This document shows positions 8,205 to 17,384 of a stretch of DNA of 64,000 nucleotides, one piece after another. Location of the stretch: positions 30,185 through 94,184 of the forward strand of contig JAVHRO010000075.1 in NCBI GenBank assembly GCA_036171675.1, written 5' to 3'. Below the pieces are notes generated by a model. It did not search any database and was not told the origin of the DNA. It worked only from the letters and a program-made list of their open reading frames with translations. The stretch comes from Vicingus sp036171675. GTDB taxonomy: Bacteria > Bacteroidota > Bacteroidia > Flavobacteriales_E > Vicingaceae. The number at the start of each line of letters is the position of its first letter. Positions within the stretch are counted from its first letter, which is position 1. The position numbers and the translations under genes were made by a program.

Positions 8205-9412
8205 TTGTCCTCTTTTTGTTTGTTGAAGTCGTCAAAATTAAACATCAATGTAAATCGAAGCGTATTTGCTAAAGGATTGTTTTGCGTTGTTGCAATTAAA
8301 TACGACATATCTATCGTAAACACACTCATTTTAAGTCCCAACCCTGCGGTAATGTATTTTCTATTTCCTTTTGTAACATGTTCGTTAAAATATCCTGCAC
8401 GTATTGCAAATTGCTTGTTGTACCAATACTCTAGTCCTAAAGACAAATTGTACTCTCTCAACTCTTCAGTCATTCCTCCAGGTGCATCATAAAATGATTG
8501 GGCTATTCCTCCCATTACACCGACGTTTGGATTCATTCCTGATTCAATTACAGGTTCATTAGTAACAGGATCTAATACTGGGCTGCCACTAGCGTCTATT
8601 TTGTAAATAGGAGGCGTAGGCACTAACAATTTGTTAACATCAGTAACCAATGATACCGAATTATAATCATCAAGCACAAAAGTTAGCGATTGACCTAATT
8701 TCATGTTGATTGGAATAAAATCTTTATTGGCATCATCAGTATAGGAAATTTTTGCTCCAATATTAGAAATATTTAATCCAACATTTAAAATGGCATCTTG
8801 ACCAAATAAGTTTATTTCTGGATTAGTATAAAATGCACTTACATCAACAGCAAATGATGTTCCAGCTCTTGTTCCTACACCACTTACATCTATTCCTCCA
8901 GTTAAATTAGAATAGATGTATCTTGCTGCAATTCCACCTGATAATTTATCACCCAATTTTCTTGCATAGGCTACATCAACTGCAAATTCATTTGGTCTAA
9001 AGTCACCTAAAGATTCTCCTTGATCACTTGTAAACTGAATATCACCAAGAGAAAAATATCTTAAAGATGCTCCTAATGTATGGTCTTTACCTAATTTTTT
9101 ATAGAAACTTACATACGACAAGCTAATATCAGGAACCAATTTTCTTAACCATGGCGAATAAGAAATAGAAAGGCCCATTTCCTTATCAATAAAAGCCATT
9201 TTTGAGGGATTCCAATGAATAGAATTCGCATCAGCAGATGTAGCAACACCAGCATCTCCTAAGGCCCCCGATCTAGAATCTGGGGCTATCAATAAAAAAG
9301 GTACCGCAGTCGTAATGGTATTTAGTTGTAAGGCGCTTCTTTCTAAAGTACTTTGTGCGTTTAAGTTGATGATAGTTAAACCCAAAGTCAATCCTAAAAA
9401 AATCTTTTTCAT
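8201..9412 (-). CDS. porV: T9SS outer-membrane protein PorV (LptO)
   Basis: PorV is an outer-membrane beta-barrel that takes cargo from the SprA translocon to the PorU sortase at the cell surface. The 403 aa begin with a signal peptide (MKKIFLGLTLGLTIINLNAQ). The family N-terminus follows: TAVPFLLIAPDSRSGALGDAGVATSADANS, then WNPSKMAF and alternating beta strands to the end. It lies downstream of porU on the same strand (about 95 nt gap with its own -7 element) and overlaps ispF by 4 nt. Confidence 0.93.
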   Translation of the reverse strand: MKKIFLGLTLGLTIINLNAQSTLERSALQLNTITTAVPFLLIAPDSRSGALGDAGVATSADANSIHWNPSKMAFIDKEMGLSISYSPWLRKLVPDISLSYVSFYKKLGKDHTLGASLRYFSLGDIQFTSDQGESLGDFRPNEFAVDVAYARKLGDKLSGGIAARYIYSNLTGGIDVSGVGTRAGTSFAVDVSAFYTNPEINLFGQDAILNVGLNISNIGAKISYTDDANKDFIPINMKLGQSLTFVLDDYNSVSLVTDVNKLLVPTPPIYKIDASGSPVLDPVTNEPVIESGMNPNVGVMGGIAQSFYDAPGGMTEELREYNLSLGLEYWYNKQFAIRAGYFNEHVTKGNRKYITAGLGLKMSVFTIDMSYLIATTQNNPLANTLRFTLMFNFDDFNKQKEDK

Positions 9413-9433
9413 TTATTCATTTTATAAGAAAAG

Positions 9434-9441
9434 CAAATATA
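9434..9441 (-). promoter_or_regulatory. -7 element upstream of porV
   Basis: TATATTTG followed by C on the minus strand, 22 nt before the porV ATG, matches the TAnnTTTG element. No good TTTG is seen 19 nt upstream, so strength is uncertain. It would allow porV-ispF-murB to be transcribed apart from porU. Confidence 0.5.
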
Positions 9442-9507
9442 CACTATTTTAATAGTTGCTTCATAATTTTTAAACCATCAAAACGATAAGGTAATGATAT
9501 TATTGTG

Positions 9508-12500
9508 TTATCTTAAAATCACCAATTTTTCGTATTTATCAGCCATAGACATGTTTTCAGCTCTAACTTTTAGGTGATAAATATATACCCCTCGAGCAAG
9601 TTTGTCACCATAATCATCAAGACCATCCCATGTTATAGAGGTAGACCTAAACCCTTCGTTGAAAACGCTTTTTTCTATGGTTTTAACTAATTTACCAGAA
9701 ACCGTAAAGACTTGAATTTGCACATACATCTGCTTATTGGCTTGATTATGTTCAAACCAAAACTCCGTATGGGTAGTAAATGGATTTGGATAATTATAGA
9801 CCCTACTTAATACAACATCTTTTGCTTTTACTACTGTAAATTCTGTTATTACCTCTTTAGAATTGTTGTATACATCCCAAACTTTTAATGATAATTTATG
9901 CCTTCCTTCATCTAAATTAGTAAATGGAAATTTAATTATCCCTTTTTGATAACTATTCAAATCCGCTTCATAATAGCTATTTAAAACAAACGCATCATCA
10001 GTCTTACCATCGAGTACAGCTACTATATCATGTCCTATTCCATTTCCTACCATATTTATTCCATGCAGATCATTTACATACGCAAGTAGTGAAGGATTTT
10101 CGTCGGTTAAGCCACCAAAAACAAATGACTTATCATTCATAAACAGTTCAACATCAGGGCCATCAGTATCTTCGGCATAATTATCAGATGTTCCTCCAAT
10201 ATAAAATTCCTTAAAGTACCCATTCGCATCTTCGAGCTGGTTTTCAGCATAGTAACTAATTTTTCCTTTGCCATAATTGTATCCTATATCCTTAGGGACA
10301 ATGAATGAAAATGAAAAATCGCCATTTGTAACTGTAGCTTTTCCTTTAAATAATTTACTCATTTGGGAATCAAAAACAAATGGAGCAGTTCCTCCATCAT
10401 TTTGCAAGGTAGTAATGGTTTTGCTTTTATCAAAAATTGTTGGATAAATTACACCATTGTAATTACTCAATTTGGTTCCATTTTTATCTTGGACATACCC
10501 ATCAATGGTAACTTTCTGAAGTGCTTTTACTGTATCTATGACTGAAGAAATTACCGTACCATTAAACGTAGTAGTTTTTACATCATGTTTTGGGTAGGCT
10601 AATTTTAATGCAGGATCGCCTAATAAAGTAAAGTTTCTATTATTTGAGCTGGTTGCATTTAAATTTTTTACTTCCATAAAGATTTGACCTATTGATTTTT
10701 TTTCATTGTTTACATCAGTAAACACCGTGTTGTAAAAACTTTTGTTTAACTCAAAATTAGGAGTAGAAAAAACTAATCGCACAGTAGTTAAAAGTGCTAT
10801 TCCTCCTGTTTTATTAATTAACACCAGTTCGCCTGCAGAGGTTCGTTTTGGGTCATCAAACCTACTAAATTCGCATGTAGCAGTAACCACCAATGGTAAA
10901 TTTTTAGTGTTTTTAAATTGGTTAATATCGTCAACAGTTAGCACTCGTTCATGCGCCCATCCCGTCTCTCCACCATGACCAGTATAATTTATAATTAACG
11001 CACCATTTTCAAAAGATTTTACTATTTCTTTATTTACATCAGGGAACCTGCTTCCGCCAGGAGTTGATTCTTTCTTGAACGCGTCGAAAAATATTTTATA
11101 AGGGTTATATTCTGGATTACTACTTTCAACCATACCTGCTAAAGAGTTTGATTGAGACATGTGTATATTCCCTTCCCACGAATCTTTTTCACCAGCAACA
11201 TCTCCAACAAAAGTGATTTGATTTCTCCAATCCTCCATGGTTGACGAATTATTATAATTTAAAATCTTGTTTGTTACATTATTTGCTTCGTCCTCATTTT
11301 TTACTGGAAATCTGCCTACACCCATATCTAAATATTCGGTGCCAAGTGACCATGTTCCTTCATTAGGGTCTAATAAGCCATAATAATCATCAGTAACTAA
11401 CGAACCAATAAAAGCCAAAGAGTTGGTAGATTGATAGGTGGGGATAAAATTTGTATTTCCTGAAATACGATTTTTATTATCATAAGAACCATCACCAAAT
11501 AATAATAAATATTTCGGCAAATCATCAGGAAGTATCGCTCTATCATAAAACATTTTTGCAAAACTTCTAATCGCAATAGGGTCTTGAGAACCAGATGAAA
11601 ATTCGTTATAAATTTGTTGCGGAGTTGCTACAATTACACTTAAACCTTCTTCCCTATGAAATTGAGCAACTTGCTCAGCTTGATTTAGAAAGTTAGGGTG
11701 AGCAACTATAATCATGTCTTGTTGGGCTAATCCATGTAAATTTTGATTATTTATTTTACCAACTGGATAAACTTGGGTATTATAATTTGAATTAAACGCA
11801 ACAAATTCTTGTAACGTATCCGTTGCAGTAATAAAGGAAATAGTACTTGAAGGATTAAACGAGTAATTGACAATATTGTATGGATTGGTAACATTCCATA
11901 CTTTATCTAAGTCTGAAGTCCCGGTAATTGTAAATTGACTAACGTTTCCAACGCCAACAGAGTTCATATCTCTAAAAAAAAGTTGATTTCCACTCATTTT
12001 TAAATTTCTTCTAGCATTTACTTGAATAGCGTTGAGCCATGCAATAGATGAAGAGCTGGGTTTGTTGTAATTAATTTTAACATTAACCAACGATGAAGTA
12101 GGAATAATATTCAAGGTATCCTCTCCATTATTAGCAAATTGACAACTATAACAACCTAAACTGATTAAGGGAAAACTAATTGACTTACTTATTCCATTTG
12201 ATGATACTACAAAAGAACTCACACTTTCACTTCTTCCAGCACCACTCACATAAATTCTTACTGGACTAGAAAGGTCTATATCAGGAATGTTAAAAGCAAA
12301 ATCATATGCTGTTTTTATATCAAAAATTTCGCCATACCAATCCTGACCTGATTTAATTAAATTATAATTATCTTTTTCGTAAAACTGATATTCATTAAAG
12401 GTGTTGACAAACTTGTTTGGTGTTAACGATGAAGAAACCGATGTGATTCGTTTTGGCGATTCAAAGGTGGTTGATGCAGTAATAAAATAATACGTAGTAT

Positions 12501-13326
12501 CACTGTATAAATTAATTTCATGAAAAAACTTGTTTTTACTGGTATTAAATTTAATTGCGTTAGGAGATTGGCCATAAAACAATACATAATCATTGGAATT
12601 AAAAACACCATCATTTTCACCCTCAATATAAATCGAATTCTGCATCAAATCATCTGGTCGGTAGGTAGAATTTAATCCAGGCAAACTTTTTCCGCCGTTA
12701 CCATAAATTTTAATATTTTGTGGATTAATATGGTCAACATCAAGACCTAAATCTTTTAAAAACGAATAGGATAATTTAAATATTCCATCCCCAGTAACCG
12801 CTATTTTATACCAATCGCCCGAAGCCAAAACAGAACTTGAAACAAAATTTCTAGAATTATTTTTTTTTTGCTGATTAATACTACTAGTAATAATTTCAAT
12901 CCCATAACTAGTCACCCTCTGAAAAGTCCCAAGAGTACGATTATAAATAATAGGGACAAAAGATATTATGCCATAATTATTTTTTTTACTTATCGCATTT
13001 GAAAATGAAAGTTGCAATTCATACTTAATAAAATTTGCACCAGAAACGCCATTAACTTCATCACTTTCAATATTTTCGAAAGTGACATTTATAAATTTTG
13101 CATCAACAATTTCTCTATTATCAAGTTTAATCTGTTGAGATTCATAGACCATAAAATCTTTACTATCATCATAACCTGCCGATTTAAATGCAAAGAAAGT
13201 TTTAGGTTTTAATTCCGAACCATTATTTACATAATTGGGTTGCCATTCAAGTTTGCCATTAATCGTAGTTATTTGAGAAAATAATGAAAAAGGTATTATT
13301 ATAAGCAAAAATTTGAGTAATTTCAT
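9508..13326 (-). CDS. porU: T9SS C-terminal signal peptidase/sortase PorU (C25 family)
   Basis: PorU is the gingipain-like cysteine protease that removes the C-terminal sorting signal of T9SS cargo and attaches it to lipopolysaccharide at the cell surface. I chose the ATG at 13326, which starts directly with the signal peptide MKLLKFLLIIIPFSLFSQ; an upstream ATG at 13350 would add eight residues. The C25 domain shows PKYLLLFGDGSYDN, the catalytic histidine in YTGHGGETG (about residue 784) and the catalytic cysteine in VTATCEFSRFDD (about 818). A C-terminal beta domain ends in YPNPFTTHTEFWF and a type A-like tail. At about 1270 aa it is normal or slightly long. It is divergent from the porP/gldJ unit. 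Confidence 0.94.
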   Translation of the reverse strand: MKLLKFLLIIIPFSLFSQITTINGKLEWQPNYVNNGSELKPKTFFAFKSAGYDDSKDFMVYESQQIKLDNREIVDAKFINVTFENIESDEVNGVSGANFIKYELQLSFSNAISKKNNYGIISFVPIIYNRTLGTFQRVTSYGIEIITSSINQQKKNNSRNFVSSSVLASGDWYKIAVTGDGIFKLSYSFLKDLGLDVDHINPQNIKIYGNGGKSLPGLNSTYRPDDLMQNSIYIEGENDGVFNSNDYVLFYGQSPNAIKFNTSKNKFFHEINLYSDTTYYFITASTTFESPKRITSVSSSLTPNKFVNTFNEYQFYEKDNYNLIKSGQDWYGEIFDIKTAYDFAFNIPDIDLSSPVRIYVSGAGRSESVSSFVVSSNGISKSISFPLISLGCYSCQFANNGEDTLNIIPTSSLVNVKINYNKPSSSSIAWLNAIQVNARRNLKMSGNQLFFRDMNSVGVGNVSQFTITGTSDLDKVWNVTNPYNIVNYSFNPSSTISFITATDTLQEFVAFNSNYNTQVYPVGKINNQNLHGLAQQDMIIVAHPNFLNQAEQVAQFHREEGLSVIVATPQQIYNEFSSGSQDPIAIRSFAKMFYDRAILPDDLPKYLLLFGDGSYDNKNRISGNTNFIPTYQSTNSLAFIGSLVTDDYYGLLDPNEGTWSLGTEYLDMGVGRFPVKNEDEANNVTNKILNYNNSSTMEDWRNQITFVGDVAGEKDSWEGNIHMSQSNSLAGMVESSNPEYNPYKIFFDAFKKESTPGGSRFPDVNKEIVKSFENGALIINYTGHGGETGWAHERVLTVDDINQFKNTKNLPLVVTATCEFSRFDDPKRTSAGELVLINKTGGIALLTTVRLVFSTPNFELNKSFYNTVFTDVNNEKKSIGQIFMEVKNLNATSSNNRNFTLLGDPALKLAYPKHDVKTTTFNGTVISSVIDTVKALQKVTIDGYVQDKNGTKLSNYNGVIYPTIFDKSKTITTLQNDGGTAPFVFDSQMSKLFKGKATVTNGDFSFSFIVPKDIGYNYGKGKISYYAENQLEDANGYFKEFYIGGTSDNYAEDTDGPDVELFMNDKSFVFGGLTDENPSLLAYVNDLHGINMVGNGIGHDIVAVLDGKTDDAFVLNSYYEADLNSYQKGIIKFPFTNLDEGRHKLSLKVWDVYNNSKEVITEFTVVKAKDVVLSRVYNYPNPFTTHTEFWFEHNQANKQMYVQIQVFTVSGKLVKTIEKSVFNEGFRSTSITWDGLDDYGDKLARGVYIYHLKVRAENMSMADKYEKLVILR

Positions 13327-13443
13327 TTTTATTTTATGGTTTGAGAGCAATTTATTTGTATGTAAAACCTATATTTTAAACTAAAGTTAAAGAAAAACGC
13401 AACATTTTTTTAAATATTGTTTTAAAAAGTATTCCAAAATTAA

Positions 13444-13451
13444 TACATTTG
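13444..13451 (+). promoter_or_regulatory. -7 element upstream of the PorP/SprF gene
   Basis: TACATTTG, 52 nt before the ATG at 13504, matches TAnnTTTG. The upstream -33 box is poor (only a T-run at suitable distance). Confidence 0.45.
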
Positions 13452-13503
13452 GAACTTCATAAAACAATTTTACGTAAAATCGTTTGTATGAAATGTCTTA
13501 TTT

Positions 13504-14466
13504 ATGTGGAAAAACTTTATAAGTAACAAATTAATAGTAACAGCATTTTTGCTTGTTTCCATTGATGCATTTAGCCAAGACCCAGAGTTTACTCAGTTTT
13601 ACGCTAACCCTTTATATTTGAATCCTGCGTTTGCGGGTTCTGCCAATTGTCCAAGAGTTGCGTTAAACTATAGAAATCAATGGCCTGGAATTAGCGGTTC
13701 GTTTGTTACATACAGCGCATCATATGATCAACATGTTGATAATTTATCTGGTGGTATTGGTCTTTTAGTAACCAACGATAGAGCCGGTGAAGGAACCTTA
13801 AATACCACAAATGTAAGTGGTATATATTCCTATCAACTCCCCGTAACTAGAAGATTTTCAATTAAAGCAGGGTTGCAGGCAACATGGGCTCAAAAATCAG
13901 TAGATTGGGGTAAACTTACCTTTGGAGATATGATTGATGCTAGAAGAGGATTCGTATATGTCTCGAACGAAGTAAAGCGAGATGCTCCTTCAAGTTATGT
14001 TGATTTTTCTGCTGGTATTTTGGGCTATAGCGACAAATATTTTGTTGGTGTTGCAGTTCATCACCTTACCGAACCAAATGAATCAGTTATAAAAGGTGAA
14101 AGTCCACTACCTAAAAAATTCACTTTTCATGCTGGTGCTGTTATTCCTCTTGAAGGAAAAGGCGATGTTGCAACATTATCTCCAAACATCTTATTTAGAA
14201 TGCAACAAGATTTTAGACAAATAAATTTTGGTATGTATTATTCCAAAGGGCCAATTATAGGGGGGGTATGGTATAGAAATGGTGATGCTATAATCACACT
14301 AGTAGGAATTCAGACAGGAATATTAAAATTTGGATACAGTTATGACATCACCGTATCAGACCTTACTAATAAAACAGCTGGTTCACACGAATTGTCTTTA
14401 GGATTACAATTTGATTGTAAACCTAAAAAACGAAAATTCAGAACAATAAGTTGCCCTTCTTTTTAG
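13504..14466 (+). CDS. PorP/SprF family T9SS membrane protein
   Basis: The family consists of outer-membrane beta-barrels of the type IX system; SprF homologues serve export of particular partner proteins and PorP belongs to the motor-associated part. The 320 aa have a signal peptide (ending AFSQ) and the family N-terminus DPEFTQFYANPLYLNPAFAGS, then NYRNQWPG and SYDQHVD. Beta-strand rich sequence continues to the C-terminus. It is 36 nt upstream of gldJ on the same strand. Paralogues are common in this phylum, so I cannot say whether it is the core PorP or an SprF-like accessory copy. Confidence 0.88.
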   Translation: MWKNFISNKLIVTAFLLVSIDAFSQDPEFTQFYANPLYLNPAFAGSANCPRVALNYRNQWPGISGSFVTYSASYDQHVDNLSGGIGLLVTNDRAGEGTLNTTNVSGIYSYQLPVTRRFSIKAGLQATWAQKSVDWGKLTFGDMIDARRGFVYVSNEVKRDAPSSYVDFSAGILGYSDKYFVGVAVHHLTEPNESVIKGESPLPKKFTFHAGAVIPLEGKGDVATLSPNILFRMQQDFRQINFGMYYSKGPIIGGVWYRNGDAIITLVGIQTGILKFGYSYDITVSDLTNKTAGSHELSLGLQFDCKPKKRKFRTISCPSF

Positions 14467-14481
14467 TTTATTATATATTTG
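14450..14481 (+). promoter_or_regulatory. Possible gldJ promoter
   Basis: GTTG-N20-TATATTTG lies over the 3' end of the PorP/SprF gene, 21 nt before the chosen gldJ ATG (14503). An alternative in-frame start at 14479 would lie inside the -7 element, which supports 14503. Confidence 0.6.
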
Positions 14482-14502
14482 CAAAACGTAAATTTAAAAA
14501 TT

Positions 14503-16005
14503 ATGAAAATCCGACAAATAAATTCGCTATTTTTTATATTCTCTATTGTTATTGTTTTATTCTTTACATCATGTAAAAGAGAACAATCTGGTGCAACGGG
14601 ATGGGAATATAATAATTCAAAAAATGGAGGCTTTCAAAAAGTACCCTATTTAGAACAAGAAACTGGACCAGGCCTTGTACTTATTGAAGGTGGTAGATTT
14701 ACCATGGGTAGAGTTGAACAAGAAGTTAACTACGATTGGAATAACATACCAAGAACGGTAACAGTTTCTTCTTTTTATATGGATGAAGTAGAGGTTACTA
14801 ATTTTTATTATTTAGAATATTTATATTGGTTAGAACGAGTTTTTAGTGCCGACTACCCTGAAGTTTATCATAAAGCTCTACCAGATACCTTAGTTTGGAG
14901 AAGTAAATTGGCATACAATGAACCTTATGTTGAATTTTATCTTCGTCATCCAGCTTATAGAGACTATCCAGTTGTAGGGGTGAACTGGCTTCAAGCTAAC
15001 GACTTTTGTTCATGGAGAACAGACCGGGTAAACGAGTTAATCCTAATTAGAGAAGGATTATTTGAACATTTTACAAATCAAATCAATGAAGATAACTTTA
15101 ATACTGAAGCCTATAGAGTAGGTCAATATGAAAGTGGAAAAAGAGTTGATGGTATCCCAGATCTAAATCCAAATAAAGAATATAGAAATGTTAGAATGGA
15201 AGATGGTATTTTATTACCGCAATACCGATTGCCAACAGAAGCTGAATGGGAATATGCAGCTTATTCATTAATTGGTAACACTATTGACGAATTAATACCA
15301 GATAGAAAATTATATCCTTGGAACGGTCATGCCGTTAGAAATTCTAATGAGAAATACATAGGTCAAATACTTGCTAACTTTAAACGAGATAGAGGAGACA
15401 ACATGGGGGTAGCTGGTAAATTGAATGATAACGCCGACATAACTGCTCCCGTTTATTCTTATTGGCCAAATGATTACGGTCTTTATAACATGGCTGGCAA
15501 TGTTTCTGAATGGGTAATGGATGTATATAGACCTTTGTCGATGGAAGATAATGAAGATTTTAGACCATTTAGAGGTAATGTTTACAAAACAAAGTTACTT
15601 GATGAGGATGGCGCCATTGCAGAAAAAGATAGTTTAGGTCGATTAATTTACCGAAACGTTGATCCAAAACTAGATAATCTTCAAGAAAGAAGAAACTATA
15701 GAAAAGCTGACAACATCAATTATTTGGATGGTGATTGGGAGTCAAACATTGCATGGTCTAATGGTGATTATGGTTCTAACCCTGACTTTGATAAAGAAGA
15801 CAATAAACTAAAAATGTATGACTTTGGAGAAACTACTCGAGTTAGCGATAAAGCTAAAGTTTATAAGGGAGCATCTTGGAAAGATAGAGCATACTGGGCT
15901 GTACCAGGAACGAGAAGACATTTAGTTGAAGATCAATCTACCTCATACATTGGGTTTAGATGTGCTATGACAAGAGTTGGTAGTCCAGTTGGATTAGGAT
16001 TTTAA
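14503..16005 (+). CDS. gldJ: Gliding motility lipoprotein GldJ
   Basis: GldJ is a lipoprotein needed for gliding and for stable T9SS components in Flavobacterium johnsoniae. The start at 14503 gives a lipoprotein signal with lipobox FTSC (Cys about 24). The rest is a formylglycine-generating-enzyme/SUMF1-like domain, as in GldK: PVVGVNWLQANDFCSWR, LPTEAEWEYAA, GLYNMAGNVSEWVMDVY and the terminal YIGFRCAM. About 500 residues, in the family range. It lies between the PorP/SprF gene and murF and is divergent from porU-porV, a grouping typical of Flavobacteriia. A strong terminator follows. Confidence 0.93.
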   Translation: MKIRQINSLFFIFSIVIVLFFTSCKREQSGATGWEYNNSKNGGFQKVPYLEQETGPGLVLIEGGRFTMGRVEQEVNYDWNNIPRTVTVSSFYMDEVEVTNFYYLEYLYWLERVFSADYPEVYHKALPDTLVWRSKLAYNEPYVEFYLRHPAYRDYPVVGVNWLQANDFCSWRTDRVNELILIREGLFEHFTNQINEDNFNTEAYRVGQYESGKRVDGIPDLNPNKEYRNVRMEDGILLPQYRLPTEAEWEYAAYSLIGNTIDELIPDRKLYPWNGHAVRNSNEKYIGQILANFKRDRGDNMGVAGKLNDNADITAPVYSYWPNDYGLYNMAGNVSEWVMDVYRPLSMEDNEDFRPFRGNVYKTKLLDEDGAIAEKDSLGRLIYRNVDPKLDNLQERRNYRKADNINYLDGDWESNIAWSNGDYGSNPDFDKEDNKLKMYDFGETTRVSDKAKVYKGASWKDRAYWAVPGTRRHLVEDQSTSYIGFRCAMTRVGSPVGLGF

Positions 16006-16029
16006 CAATTTATAATTGATATCTTTATA

Positions 16030-16067
16030 AAAAACCTTCTGAAAATTTCAGAAGGTTTTTTATTTTT
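16030..16067 (+). terminator. Intrinsic terminator after gldJ
   Basis: A near-perfect stem (AAAAACCTTCTGAAA pairing with TTTCAGAAGGTTTTT) is followed by a T-rich tail (TTATTTTT). It lies 25 nt after the gldJ stop and just before murF. Confidence 0.85.
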
Positions 16068-16072
16068 GGTAT

Positions 16073-17350
16073 ATGAAAATAGAAGAATTATATCAGATAT
16101 ATCTTGAATACCCTATAATTTGTACCGATACTCGAAAAATATGCAAAGGATGTCTATTTTTTGCGTTGAAAGGTGAAAATTTTGATGCCAATTCATTTGC
16201 AAAAGAAGCCCTTACAGAAGGGGCTTCTTATTCAATTATTGATGATGAAAAATACAATATTTCAACTAAATATATACTTGTAGAAAATGTGTTGGAAACA
16301 CTCCAGCAACTTGCAAATTATCATAGAAAACAATTTAATATTCCGTTTATTGGAATTACAGGATCGAATGGTAAAACAACAACCAAAGAATTACTACTTA
16401 CGGTACTTCAGCAAAAGTATAAAACAGTTGCAACAATTGGCAACCTAAACAACCATATTGGAGTACCATTAACGTTGCTTTCAATAACGAAAGATTGTGA
16501 AATCGCAATAATAGAAATGGGAGCGAGTCACTCAGGTGAGATTGAATTACTATGTAATATTGCAGAACCTAATTTTGGAATAATTACAAATATCGGTACA
16601 GCCCATATTGAAGGTTTTGGAAGTAAAGAAGGTGTTATTAAAACAAAAAACGAATTATACCATTATATTAACAAAACAAACGGAACGATATTTTTAAACC
16701 ATCATGACGATTTACTTGTTAACTTGGCTAAAGGTTTGAAAACCATTGAATATTCAAATGATGAAATTTCTGCTGTTAATTCAACTCCATTTTTATCATT
16801 TGATTTAGATAGTTTCACTGTTCAAACTCATCTTTACGGTGAATATAATATTCCAAATATCCAAGCTGCTATAAGGATTGGAAAGTACTTTAATATTGAA
16901 TTAGCCTTAATAAAAAAAGCATTACAAAGTTATATTCCTTCCAACAATCGTTCGCAAATAGTCAAATTAAACGATATTACTTTGTATTTAGATGCTTATA
17001 ACGCCAACCCTACAAGTATGAACGTAGCTATTGATTCGTTTTCAAAATTAATAGCACCAAATAAATTATTAATTCTCGGCGACATGTTAGAATTAGGAGT
17101 TGTTAGTTACGAAGAACATCAAAAAATTGTTGATAAAATTCATCACTTAAACTTACAAGCTTTACTAGTTGGAAATGAATTTCAATTCGTAAAAAGTAAC
17201 TCCCATTTTGTGGTAGTAAAAAATACCGATGAAGCTATTTTATGGTTAGAATCACAAACCAACCACTTTAATTCAATTTTAATAAAAGGTTCTAGAGGTA
17301 TACACCTTGAAAAGATTAGTGAACATTTACAAAAAAAGGAGCTAAAATAG
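16073..17350 (+). CDS. murF: UDP-N-acetylmuramoyl-tripeptide:D-alanyl-D-alanine ligase MurF
   Basis: MurF adds D-Ala-D-Ala to the UDP-MurNAc tripeptide in the cytoplasm. The 425 aa show the N-terminal domain (TDTRKICKGCLFFALKGENFDAN), the ATP loop GITGSNGKTTTKE (about 94-106), NNHIGVPLTLL, EMGASHSGEI, and the C-terminal ligase domain with DAYNANPTSM and LGDMLELG. Slightly shorter than the E. coli enzyme but complete. It starts 6 nt after the gldJ terminator tail. The leader is very short, so the transcript may start close to the ATG or come from read-through. Confidence 0.95.
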   Translation: MKIEELYQIYLEYPIICTDTRKICKGCLFFALKGENFDANSFAKEALTEGASYSIIDDEKYNISTKYILVENVLETLQQLANYHRKQFNIPFIGITGSNGKTTTKELLLTVLQQKYKTVATIGNLNNHIGVPLTLLSITKDCEIAIIEMGASHSGEIELLCNIAEPNFGIITNIGTAHIEGFGSKEGVIKTKNELYHYINKTNGTIFLNHHDDLLVNLAKGLKTIEYSNDEISAVNSTPFLSFDLDSFTVQTHLYGEYNIPNIQAAIRIGKYFNIELALIKKALQSYIPSNNRSQIVKLNDITLYLDAYNANPTSMNVAIDSFSKLIAPNKLLILGDMLELGVVSYEEHQKIVDKIHHLNLQALLVGNEFQFVKSNSHFVVVKNTDEAILWLESQTNHFNSILIKGSRGIHLEKISEHLQKKELK

Positions 17351-17363
17351 CTCCTTTTCAATA
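17332..17363. terminator. Bidirectional terminator between murF and acyl-CoA dehydrogenase
   Basis: An inverted repeat (AAAAGGAGCTA / TAGCTCCTTTT, loop of a few A) overlaps the murF stop codon. It has an A-run on the left and a T-run on the right, so it can work for both convergent genes. Confidence 0.8.
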
Positions 17364-17384
17364 ATCAATTAATCATTATTTCGT

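Noticed and set aside
16061..16075. TATTTTTG just before murF as a promoter
   Set aside because: It coincides with the T-tail of the gldJ terminator and lies 5 nt from the ATG; no -33 box is present.
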